Shown here one piece after another: positions 1 to 5,782 of a stretch of 17,919 bases of DNA. The stretch lies in NCBI GenBank assembly GCA_002309295.1, contig DBXF01000023.1, forward strand, positions 6,586 to 24,504. The letters run 5' to 3'. This stretch comes from Bacteroidales bacterium UBA1219 (lineage in GTDB: Bacteria > Bacteroidota > Bacteroidia > Bacteroidales > P3). The notes under the pieces are model-generated. The model made no database searches, was not told the origin of the DNA, and worked only from the letters and a program-made list of their open reading frames with translations. Within the stretch, counting starts at the first letter, position 1; every line of letters begins with the position of its first letter. Position numbers and translations under genes: made by a program.

Positions 1-71
1 CAGCGCCCCATCCACTTGGGACTCTCATTTCCGCACGAAGTGCAGAACCAAACCGATTTCTGTTTCGCCAT
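1..71 (-). CDS. radA: DNA repair protein RadA, N-terminal fragment cut by the window edge
   Basis: Reading the minus strand from the ATG at 71-69 gives 23 codons beginning MAKQKSVWFC and ending SPKWMGR, after which the window stops. This is the very recognisable start of RadA (Sms), a RecA-like ATPase and DNA-branch-migration factor that helps process recombination intermediates. Residues C10 and C13 form the first half of its four-cysteine zinc finger, and the following Gly-Asn-Glu-Ser-Pro-Lys-Trp stretch is the conserved family signature. The ATPase and Lon-like domains lie outside the window. The gene lies 45 bases downstream of the phosphoesterase stop codon on the same strand, so read-through transcription is possible, but it also has a -7 promoter element directly before its start codon. 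No in-frame ATG lies between this start and the upstream stop. The identification rests on a short but distinctive segment. Confidence 0.86.
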   Translation of the reverse strand, partial: MAKQKSVWFCTSCGNESPKWMGR

Positions 72-75
72 ACCG

Positions 76-83
76 CAAAGATA
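76..83 (-). promoter_or_regulatory. Bacteroidota -7 promoter element for radA
   Basis: On the minus strand this reads TATCTTTG, a perfect TAnnTTTG. It ends only four bases before the radA ATG (71), so transcription would begin at or very near the start codon. No matching TTTG -33 element is seen at the usual 19-22 base spacing. Confidence 0.55.
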
Positions 84-116
84 GTCAAAAATGCGGAATG
101 TCTTACCGCAACTGAC

Positions 117-614
117 CTATGTGCGGCGCTCTAAGTTGAAGACCTCCATGTCGGAGACGGCGCCACCGGCGATGCGGAAGCGCAGCGCGGTGCGGACGAT
201 GTGCCAGCCCTGGATGCCGGCGGCGCCGGGGTTGATGCAGAGCATGTCGTAGTGGCTGTCGTGGATGACTTTGAGGATGTGGGAATGTCCGCAGACGAAG
301 ATTTGGGGACGGAGGGATTCAATCAGGCGGCGTGCACGGGGGTCGTAGCGGCCGGGGTAGCCGCCGATGTGTGTCATCAGCACTTTGGCGCCTGCGCAGT
401 TGAAGAGTTGGTTTTGGGAAATTTGGTAGCGCAGGTCGTAGCCGTCGCAGTTGCCAAACACAGCCGTCACGGGTTTGAAATCCTGCAATTTGTTGTATGT
501 CTCGAGGTTGCCTATGTCGCCGGCATGCCAAAGCTCATCGCAGTCCTCGAAAAAAGTATATACCTGTTCCGGTATAAAGCAGTGTGTGTCAGATAGTACG
601 CCGATTTTTTTCAT
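117..614 (-). CDS. YfcE/MJ0936-family metallophosphoesterase
   Basis: A 165-residue cytosolic calcineurin-like phosphoesterase that probably hydrolyses phosphodiesters with two bound divalent metals. The metal ligands are in order: D9 and H11 in the SDTH motif, D33 in AGDIGN, N55 in GNCD (a GNHD variant), H82, and H110/H112 in CGHSH. The length is typical of the YfcE/MJ0936 group, made of single-domain enzymes of about 160-180 residues. The open frame extends 40 codons further upstream, but the MKKIGVLSD start at 614 is chosen because it begins directly at the first beta strand and lies just downstream of a -7 element at 641-648. The physiological substrate cannot be told from the sequence. 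It is transcribed away from the EamA transporter and towards radA, 45 bases ahead. Confidence 0.88.
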   Translation of the reverse strand: MKKIGVLSDTHCFIPEQVYTFFEDCDELWHAGDIGNLETYNKLQDFKPVTAVFGNCDGYDLRYQISQNQLFNCAGAKVLMTHIGGYPGRYDPRARRLIESLRPQIFVCGHSHILKVIHDSHYDMLCINPGAAGIQGWHIVRTALRFRIAGGAVSDMEVFNLERRT

Positions 615-640
615 GATGAATGTGTGTTTAATCAGTACTG

Positions 641-648
641 CAAAAATA
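641..648 (-). promoter_or_regulatory. -7 promoter element for the YfcE-type phosphoesterase
   Basis: The minus strand reads TATTTTTG, matching TAnnTTTG, 27 bases before the ATG at 614. Its flanks (CG before, CAGT after) match those of the promoters of the two giant secreted-protein genes. No clear -33 TTTG was found. The position supports the downstream ATG rather than the longer open frame. Confidence 0.6.
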
Positions 649-772
649 CGAAAAATAAATGAAAGGTGTTTTGTGGCCCTCTCCGAAAGCTTGTGGTTAT
701 GAAAAATCGTCGATACATATAATAAAAGGGACAAAAATCCGTTTTTTTATTTTTATACCAAGACACACATCG

Positions 773-1675
773 ATGAACGCAAAAAAGACATTGCCGTATC
801 TGCTAGTTACCTGTGCCGTAGGCATGTGGGGAGTGTCGTTTGTGCTCACCAAGGCCATTTTCGGCTCCGACCCCAACTACACGGCTTCCATAATTCTTAT
901 TTTCCGTCTGCTGTTTTCGGTGGTGCTGTTCGTGCCTATCCTGTTCATTACCAAAAAGGTGCGTCGTGTTCAGAAAGGCGACCTTAAATATTTTCTCGCT
1001 TTGGCGCTGATGGAGCCTTTTTTGTATTTCCTTTGCGAAAACACCGGCCTGATGTATATCTCCAGCGGTTTGGCATCGATGATAATTGGACTGATTCCGG
1101 TGTTTGTGCCGTTCGGGATGCTTATTGTTTATAAGGAACGGATTTCGGCCATGAACATTGTCGGCGGACTGGTGTCGCTGATAGGCATTGCCATTATGAT
1201 AATGGGTAGCGGGGCAAATTTCGAAAGTGAGTTGCGCGGCTTGTTGCTGATGTTCACGGCGGTGCTTATAACGGTGTTTTACTCGCTGATACTGCGTAAG
1301 ATAGTGGACAAATACCCTCCCGTTACCATCACCGTTTACCAAAATATAATTGGCATTTTCTATTTTTTGCCGATGATTCTTTTTTTCGACATGGGCAATA
1401 TGCAGAGCATACATTTCACCGCCGAGGCCCTTGTGTATATGGCCGTTCTGGGTATCGGCTGTTCCACGCTTTCGTACGTGTTTTTCTATTACGGCATACG
1501 CCGGATGGGGGCGTCGAGCGTGTTTGTGTTCAGCAACGCCACCCCTGTGTTCACGATGATTTTCGCCTGTGCCATCGGGCAGGAAAATCTCACCCTGCTG
1601 AAAGTGCTCGGGATGGCGGTCGCGCTGACGGGTGTTACCATAGCCCAAATGAAAAAGCGGGGGGCATTACAATAA
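773..1675 (+). CDS. EamA/DMT-superfamily inner-membrane transporter
   Basis: A 300-residue integral membrane protein of the drug/metabolite transporter superfamily, with about ten hydrophobic helices arranged as two EamA repeats. The first repeat starts at PYLLVTCAVGMWGVSFVLTK and includes the ENTGLMYISSGLASMI segment. The second starts around LLLMFTAVLITVFYSLILRK and ends in the family-like GMAVALTGVTIAQ helix before a short basic tail. The length matches the family (280-310). Members export or import small solutes such as amino acids, purines or drugs, and the substrate cannot be predicted here. The open frame continues upstream to 659, but those residues are polar, unlike the family, and overlap the neighbouring promoter, so the ATG at 773 is preferred. 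The lipoprotein gene follows after 23 bases, suggesting cotranscription. No convincing TAnnTTTG element was found upstream. Confidence 0.87.
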   Translation: MNAKKTLPYLLVTCAVGMWGVSFVLTKAIFGSDPNYTASIILIFRLLFSVVLFVPILFITKKVRRVQKGDLKYFLALALMEPFLYFLCENTGLMYISSGLASMIIGLIPVFVPFGMLIVYKERISAMNIVGGLVSLIGIAIMIMGSGANFESELRGLLLMFTAVLITVFYSLILRKIVDKYPPVTITVYQNIIGIFYFLPMILFFDMGNMQSIHFTAEALVYMAVLGIGCSTLSYVFFYYGIRRMGASSVFVFSNATPVFTMIFACAIGQENLTLLKVLGMAVALTGVTIAQMKKRGALQ

Positions 1676-1698
1676 AAAAATACTTTTCTACGTTATCC

Positions 1699-2610
1699 AT
1701 GAATATGAACAGAAACATAATAGTAATATTTTTTTCGGCAGTGCTTATCTGCCTGTCGTGCAATAAGTTCGAAGGCGACCAGACTGTGCCGGCCTTCCTT
1801 TCGGTGGATGGCATCGATGTGGCCAACGACCCGAGCTACTCTTTGTCGAACTATTCGGGATGTTTCACATCCAACATCGACGCGGTGCAGATTACCGTCA
1901 GCAACTCGAAGGAGAATCACGTGCTTGGCGTTTTCACCCTGCCATGCCGTGTGCCTGTGTTGCGCAACGGCAAATACAACATAAAGCTGAAACCTGTGAT
2001 TAAATACAACGGCATTGCCGCCACACGCAACAGCTATCCTTTTTATCGCGACATAGAGATAAAGGACCAGACTCTGGAGCTCGACAAATGTCTCGAACTC
2101 GGCAACCGCACCACCCATTACGAAAGCGGCTATCTTAACAAAGTGTGGGAGGAATATTTCGAACCCGAGATTCCCACCCTCTCGTTGCCCGACACCATAG
2201 TGCACCGTGTTTCGTCCGCTGACACCGTGCGCAGCGACCGCGGCTGCGGGGCCATATACTTAGCTCCCGACCAGTCGGCTGCTACATTCATCTCCAACGA
2301 GGAATTCACCGTTAACAACAACAGCACCCTGTTTCTGGAACTCGACTACTGGACCAACGTGCCGCTGAGTGTGGGACTGTGCAGTCGCACCAGCCTCAAC
2401 AGCAAATACGAGACCTACTACGCCATACAGCTTTTCCCCAATTTTGACAAAGGGTGGAACAAGATTTACATACATCTCGGCAAGCTGTGGAGTCAGTACA
2501 ATTACTACAAACAGTTCCATATCGCTTTCCAAGCCTTGAACAGCAACGGCATCGAAGGTAAGGTGTATATCGACAACATCAAACTTACCGCATATAAAGA
2601 CGTTAACTAG
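1699..2610 (+). CDS. Conserved Bacteroidota lipoprotein with a C-terminal jelly-roll-like domain
   Basis: A 303-residue protein with a lipoprotein signal: a hydrophobic stretch at residues 6-19 is followed by LSC, with C21 as the probable lipidated cysteine. The acidic residues at 25 and 27 could belong to a Bacteroidota surface-export signal, but this is uncertain. Two parts are visible. Residues 29-150 form a beta-rich domain with the pattern 'ITVSNSKENHVLGVFTLPCRVPVL', then a stretch around GIAATRNSYPFY. Residues 185-300 look like a carbohydrate-binding-type jelly roll, with LFLELDYW, KGWNKIYIHLG and VYIDNIKL strands. I recognise this two-part layout from unnamed Bacteroidota lipoproteins but know no established function. 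The sugar-transferase gene starts two bases after its stop codon, implying translational coupling and a role at the envelope linked to polysaccharide. Confidence 0.75.
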   Translation: MNMNRNIIVIFFSAVLICLSCNKFEGDQTVPAFLSVDGIDVANDPSYSLSNYSGCFTSNIDAVQITVSNSKENHVLGVFTLPCRVPVLRNGKYNIKLKPVIKYNGIAATRNSYPFYRDIEIKDQTLELDKCLELGNRTTHYESGYLNKVWEEYFEPEIPTLSLPDTIVHRVSSADTVRSDRGCGAIYLAPDQSAATFISNEEFTVNNNSTLFLELDYWTNVPLSVGLCSRTSLNSKYETYYAIQLFPNFDKGWNKIYIHLGKLWSQYNYYKQFHIAFQALNSNGIEGKVYIDNIKLTAYKDVN

Positions 2611-2612
2611 TG

Positions 2613-4028
2613 ATGAACAAAAAAGTGCAGATATCCAAGTATGTTATTGCCGATTTTATCGGAACGGCACTGGCATGGGCGGCCTTTTTCCTTTTCCGCA
2701 AGACGGTGGTGGAAAATGTGCCCTGCTCGGAGCTTGGCAATGCGCTGCACGACAGCAAGTTATGGCTAGGGCTGTTGCTGATGCCGCTTTCGTGGATAGC
2801 ACTTTACGCCATACAGGGAACTTACCGCAACGTCTTCCGCAAATCGCGTCTCAACGAGCTGAAACAGACGCTGTTGGCTACGCTCATCGGCTCGGTGGTG
2901 ATTTTCTTCGTGCTGCTGCTTGACGACCGTATCACCTCGTACAAATACTACTACCTGCTGTTTCTGGTGCTGTTCGGACTGCAGTTTTTCTTCACCTATT
3001 TCCCGCGACTGGTCATCACCACACGCAACGTGCACAGCATACACTCGCGCAAGATTGGTTTCAACACCCTGCTGATAGGCAACGGCGAGAAGGCTTGGAA
3101 AATTTTCCAAGAGGTTGAAAATCAGGAGATTTCGGCAGGAAACTTTTTCAAAGGCTACATCACGATGAACGAAAGCTCCGACCAGCAGCTGGCAGAAGCT
3201 TTGCCCTGTCTGGGCAGCATGGACAACGTGGGGCAGGTTATTGACGACAACGCCATCGAAGAGGTGATTATCGCCGTGGAGAAATGCGAGCGGTCGATGC
3301 TCTCAACCATCATTAACCTACTTTCCGCCAAGGAGGTGCTGATAAAAATCACCCCCGAGATACGCGACATCATCTTCGGCTCGGTGAAGATTACATCCAT
3401 TTTCCATTCGCCGCTTATCGTTATCGACACCCGACTGATGAAGGAGTGGCAGTATAGCGTTAAACGTATTATGGATGTGGTGATTGCGTCGCTGGCGATG
3501 CTGCTGCTTTCGCCGGTGTATCTGGTTACAGCCATCATTGTTAAGACCACTTCGAAAGGCAGTGTGTTCTACTCGCAGGAGCGTATCGGCCTCAACGGCA
3601 AGCCGTTTAAGATGCACAAGTTCCGTTCGATGTACACCGACGCCGAGAAGAGCGGCCCGATGCTTTCGAGCGACAACGACCCGCGTATCACGCCTTTCGG
3701 ACGTTTTATGCGCAAGGTGCGATTGGACGAGATTCCTCAGTTCTACAATGTGCTGAAAGGCACTATGTCGCTGGTGGGACCGCGTCCCGAACGCCAGTAC
3801 TACATAGACCAGATTGTGCAACGGGCCCCGGAATATCTGCTTCTGCACAAGGTGAAACCCGGTATCACGTCGTGGGGACAGGTGAAATACGGCTACGCCG
3901 AGAATGTGGACCAGATGGTGGAACGTATGCGCTACGACCTGCTTTACCTCGAGAATATGTCCATCACCACCGACATCAAAATTCTGCTCTATACCGCGAT
4001 AATAATAGTGCAGGGGAGAGGTAAATAA
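2613..4028 (+). CDS. Polyprenyl glycosylphosphotransferase (initiating sugar-phosphate transferase, WcaJ/WbaP type)
   Basis: A 471-residue membrane enzyme expected to transfer a sugar 1-phosphate from a nucleotide sugar to undecaprenyl phosphate, the first step of exopolysaccharide, capsule or O-antigen repeat synthesis. Four membrane helices (about 9-29, 50-70, 86-104, 112-133) precede a CoA-binding-like Rossmann region (about 148-245, with LLIGNGEKAWKI). The catalytic domain runs from about 283 to 471: a membrane-dipping helix, SKGSVFYSQERIG, KFRSM (336-340), the LDE motif (371-373) that carries the catalytic Asp-Glu dyad in this family, and LVGPRPE (387-393). The length matches the family (460-480). 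A GTG at 2610 would overlap the previous stop; the adjacent ATG at 2613 is preferred. No other glycosyltransferase, Wzx or Wzy gene is nearby, so the acceptor pathway is encoded elsewhere. The sugar specificity is unknown. Confidence 0.92.
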   Translation: MNKKVQISKYVIADFIGTALAWAAFFLFRKTVVENVPCSELGNALHDSKLWLGLLLMPLSWIALYAIQGTYRNVFRKSRLNELKQTLLATLIGSVVIFFVLLLDDRITSYKYYYLLFLVLFGLQFFFTYFPRLVITTRNVHSIHSRKIGFNTLLIGNGEKAWKIFQEVENQEISAGNFFKGYITMNESSDQQLAEALPCLGSMDNVGQVIDDNAIEEVIIAVEKCERSMLSTIINLLSAKEVLIKITPEIRDIIFGSVKITSIFHSPLIVIDTRLMKEWQYSVKRIMDVVIASLAMLLLSPVYLVTAIIVKTTSKGSVFYSQERIGLNGKPFKMHKFRSMYTDAEKSGPMLSSDNDPRITPFGRFMRKVRLDEIPQFYNVLKGTMSLVGPRPERQYYIDQIVQRAPEYLLLHKVKPGITSWGQVKYGYAENVDQMVERMRYDLLYLENMSITTDIKILLYTAIIIVQGRGK

Positions 4029-4029
4029 T

Positions 4030-4087
4030 TGGTAATTAGTAGTTAGTAATTAGTAATTGGTAATTGACAATGTACAATTAACAATTC
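4030..4087 (+). repeat. AT-rich micro-repeat tract between convergent genes
   Basis: The space between the glycosylphosphotransferase stop and the convergent thioredoxin-like gene is filled by degenerate copies of a 7-8 base unit: ggtaatta, gtagtta, gtaatta, gtaatt, ggtaatt. It then becomes related acaatt units (gacaat, gtacaatt, aacaatt). No T-run hairpin terminator is present. Two similar low-complexity tracts with different units occur at 5533-5562 and 8958-9010. Confidence 0.7.
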
Positions 4088-4094
4088 AACATCT

Positions 4095-4574
4095 TCACTT
4101 AATCTCGGTTTCCACTACTTTTTTTGACCAGAGGCGGAGGAATTTGGCTACGCGTTTGGGGTTGTAGCCTTTGCCTTCTTCCAGCGATTCCGACTCCTGT
4201 ATGTGGATGGGCGTGCCTTCGCTGTTGAGAACCACAAACACGGGGTAGCCGAAGCGTCCGGGGTTGCCCAGAAAACGCATGGCTTCGAGGTTTTTGTTGG
4301 CTTTGGAGTAGTTGACATGGATATATACGTAGTTCTCAGCCATTAGCGGGGCGACAAGGCTGTCCGTTGTGGCGAACTGCGCGAACCTGATGCACCACGG
4401 ACACCAGTTGCCTCCCACCTGACACATCACATAGCGGTTGCTTGCTTTTGCCTCGGCCACGGCGGCACGAATCTGCTCCATGGCGTCGATGGTTTCGTCG
4501 TAGGGTTTCTGCTGGGCCGTAGCGGCAGTAGCGCTGGCGAAAAGGATTGCTATAATCAGGATAACTTTTTTCAT
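4095..4574 (-). CDS. Exported thioredoxin-fold protein with a WCPWC active site
   Basis: A 159-residue protein with a clear Sec signal peptide (MKKVILIIAILFASATAATA, then QQ) and probable cleavage after A20. The mature part has a thioredoxin-like fold: beta strand YVMCQVGG, then the redox motif W57-C58-P59-W60-C61, the helix that follows, the strand YVYIHVNY, and GYPVFVVL with P111 in the cis-proline position. The WCxWC form is like the Thioredoxin_7/DUF255 group rather than classic WCGPC thioredoxin. It is predicted to act as a thiol-disulfide oxidoreductase in the periplasm, perhaps on cysteine-rich exported proteins such as the giant proteins encoded nearby, but that partner is only a guess. 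The ATG at 4574 begins the signal peptide and lies below a strong promoter. No dedicated partner gene is adjacent. Confidence 0.85.
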   Translation of the reverse strand: MKKVILIIAILFASATAATAQQKPYDETIDAMEQIRAAVAEAKASNRYVMCQVGGNWCPWCIRFAQFATTDSLVAPLMAENYVYIHVNYSKANKNLEAMRFLGNPGRFGYPVFVVLNSEGTPIHIQESESLEEGKGYNPKRVAKFLRLWSKKVVETEIK

Positions 4575-4620
4575 GGGTTTGAAGATGTCGTTTTACTTTT
4601 TGTTGTCGGTTTTCCGGTTG

Positions 4621-4652
4621 CAAAATTACAACTTTTTGCAGTTTTTTCCAAA
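4621..4652 (-). promoter_or_regulatory. Promoter of the thioredoxin-like gene (-33 and -7 elements)
   Basis: On the minus strand TTTG (4652-4649) is followed after exactly 20 bases by TAATTTTG (4628-4621). This is a textbook TTTG-N20-TAnnTTTG arrangement, 46 bases ahead of the start codon at 4574. It is one of the best-matching promoters in the window. Confidence 0.75.
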
Positions 4653-4824
4653 TGATGGGTGCAACTTTCTACAACCGCCGGATCTGTTCGCATTGAGGGA
4701 TAGGGCAGGGACAAAACTTCGTCAGGGGTTACATGAAAAGGATGTGATTGTTTTATTTCTGGTTTTTTTGCGACCGTCGGCACAATAAAAAACATTCAAA
4801 AGTGTTTTAATTCAAAAATTAGCA
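4653..4824. other. Intergenic region between divergent trx-like gene and mnmD
   Basis: Noncoding space upstream of both divergent genes. Apart from the minus-strand promoter, I see no strong signal. A weak -7-like TATTTCTG, one mismatch from the consensus, lies on the plus strand near 4756 and could serve mnmD. Short open frames here have no recognisable protein features. Confidence 0.4.
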
Positions 4825-5538
4825 ATGGACACCGATTTCCTCAACACCACGCCCGAACTTGTCGTCACCTCCGACGGCTCGCACTCGCTACGCTTTCCCG
4901 CTGTCGGCGAGGGCTACCATTCGGTGCATGGAGCTATGAGCGAGGCGGTGCACGTCTATATCGCCCCCTGTTTCGAGTCTCAGGCCAAGGCCAATCCGAT
5001 GGTCGAGGTGCTGGAGGTGGGCTTCGGTACGGGACTAAACGCTTTTCTTACCCTTTGTAAGTCGATGGAATACGGTATTGCCGTGAATTACATCGCTATC
5101 GAGGCATACCCGCTGGAAGAAAAGATTTGGAGCCGCCTGAACTACCCCGAGGTTTATAAAAAGCTGTATGGCAACGACTTGGGGCTGGACTTGGAAACCA
5201 TTTTCCAAAACCTTCACACGGCCGAGTGGGGCAGGGAGGTGGAGATAAGGCCGAATTTCCGTCTCACCAAAATCCGTGGCATGGTGCAGGAGATAGCGTT
5301 GCCGGCAAACACCTTCCACTGTGTGTTTTACGACGCTTTCGCCCCGCAGTACCAGCCGGAGCTGTGGACTGCCGACCTCTTTGCCCGTATCGCTGCCGCC
5401 ATGCACGACGAGGCGTCGCTCACCACCTACTGCTGCAAAGGCGACGTAAAACGCGCTCTCAAAGCCAACGGCCTGAAAATAACCAAATTACCCGGCTTCG
5501 CCAACAAACGAGAAATGCTGATGGCAGTTAAGAATTGA
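4825..5538 (+). CDS. mnmD: tRNA U34 modification methyltransferase MnmD (MnmC2-like)
   Basis: A 237-residue stand-alone SAM-dependent methyltransferase of the Methyltransf_30 family. It converts 5-aminomethyl-(2-thio)uridine at the wobble position of certain tRNAs to the 5-methylaminomethyl form, finishing the MnmEG pathway in the cytosol. Family signs are the N-terminal YHSVHGAMSEAVHVYI segment (31-46), the SAM-binding motif VLEVGFGTGLNAF (G66-F-G-T-G70) and the catalytic-region motif YDAFAPQYQPELW (169-181). A C-terminal strand and helix around YCCKGDVKRALKANGLK complete the fold. It lacks the FAD-dependent MnmC1 oxidase half found fused in Escherichia coli, as expected for the stand-alone form. 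The start at 4825 gives the normal family length. It is transcribed towards the giant secreted-protein gene, and the hairpin cluster lies between the two stop codons. Confidence 0.88.
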   Translation: MDTDFLNTTPELVVTSDGSHSLRFPAVGEGYHSVHGAMSEAVHVYIAPCFESQAKANPMVEVLEVGFGTGLNAFLTLCKSMEYGIAVNYIAIEAYPLEEKIWSRLNYPEVYKKLYGNDLGLDLETIFQNLHTAEWGREVEIRPNFRLTKIRGMVQEIALPANTFHCVFYDAFAPQYQPELWTADLFARIAAAMHDEASLTTYCCKGDVKRALKANGLKITKLPGFANKREMLMAVKN

Positions 5539-5562
5539 AAATTGATAGTTGAAAGTTGAAAT
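5533..5562 (+). repeat. TTGAAA-type micro-repeat tract
   Basis: Starting at the mnmD stop codon, the sequence repeats the units attgaaa, attgatag, ttgaaag, ttgaaatt. It resembles in style, but not in unit, the tracts at 4030-4087 and 8958-9010. Confidence 0.5.
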
Positions 5563-5569
5563 TATCCTT

Positions 5570-5746
5570 GCCCTTCGGGCATTTGGAATTTTCCTTGCCA
5601 CACGAATGTGGCAGAAATCTTGTAAATCTCAATAATTTTTTTTCGCCTTTGGCGAAATTAATTTACAAGATTCCCCTAATTTCGCTAGCCGTAGGCTAGC
5701 AGGAAAACAATCTACAATATCTACAAGATCTCGCGAGTGAAACGAG
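5570..5746. repeat. Cluster of five different short palindromes
   Basis: Five hairpin-forming sequences stand in a row between convergent genes. They are gcccttcgggc (5570-5580); tgccaca-cgaa-tgtggca (5596-5613, 7-bp stem); tttcgcc-ttt-ggcgaaa (5641-5657, 7-bp stem); gctagcc-gta-ggctagc (5684-5700, 7-bp stem); and ctcg...cgag (5730-5746), which contains the self-complementary ctcgcgag. The stems differ from one another while the loops are three or four bases. The cluster probably acts as a terminator or mRNA-end structure in both directions, or is a REP/MITE-like array. The third hairpin recurs exactly at 9049-9065. Confidence 0.75.
5616..5672. repeat. Nested inverted repeat (12-bp outer arms around a 7-bp hairpin)
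   Basis: The left arm aatcttgtaaat (5616-5627) is the exact reverse complement of the right arm atttacaagatt (5661-5672). Between them sits the tttcgcc-ttt-ggcgaaa hairpin (5641-5657). The right arm with its hairpin is also found at 9049-9080, but there the left arm is missing, so that copy is half an element. Confidence 0.75.
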
Positions 5747-5782
5747 CAGGAGAATTCCTAATTCCGGAATCCGAAATTCGAA
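5641..5782. repeat. 3' flank of the downstream giant-protein gene, homologous to 9049-9187
   Basis: This noncoding block matches 9049-9187 along its whole length: the same 17-base hairpin, then aatttacaagatt, then a gta-centred module followed by aggaaaa. After that comes a stretch from 5725 to the stop codon that is identical apart from one base (matching 9130-9187). The homology shows that the duplication of the giant gene included its downstream flank. Confidence 0.7.

Noticed and set aside
803..1648. 281-codon minus-strand open frame opposite the EamA transporter
   Set aside because: Antisense to a clear ten-helix transporter. The protein is His- and Gln-rich with no motif.
1699..4028. 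A full capsule or O-antigen biosynthesis cluster
   Set aside because: Only the initiating transferase and a lipoprotein are present; no Wzx, Wzy, Wza/Wzc or further glycosyltransferases are in the window.
5570..5746. Palindrome cluster considered as a CRISPR array
   Set aside because: The palindromes differ from each other, spacing is irregular and there are no equal-length repeats or spacers.
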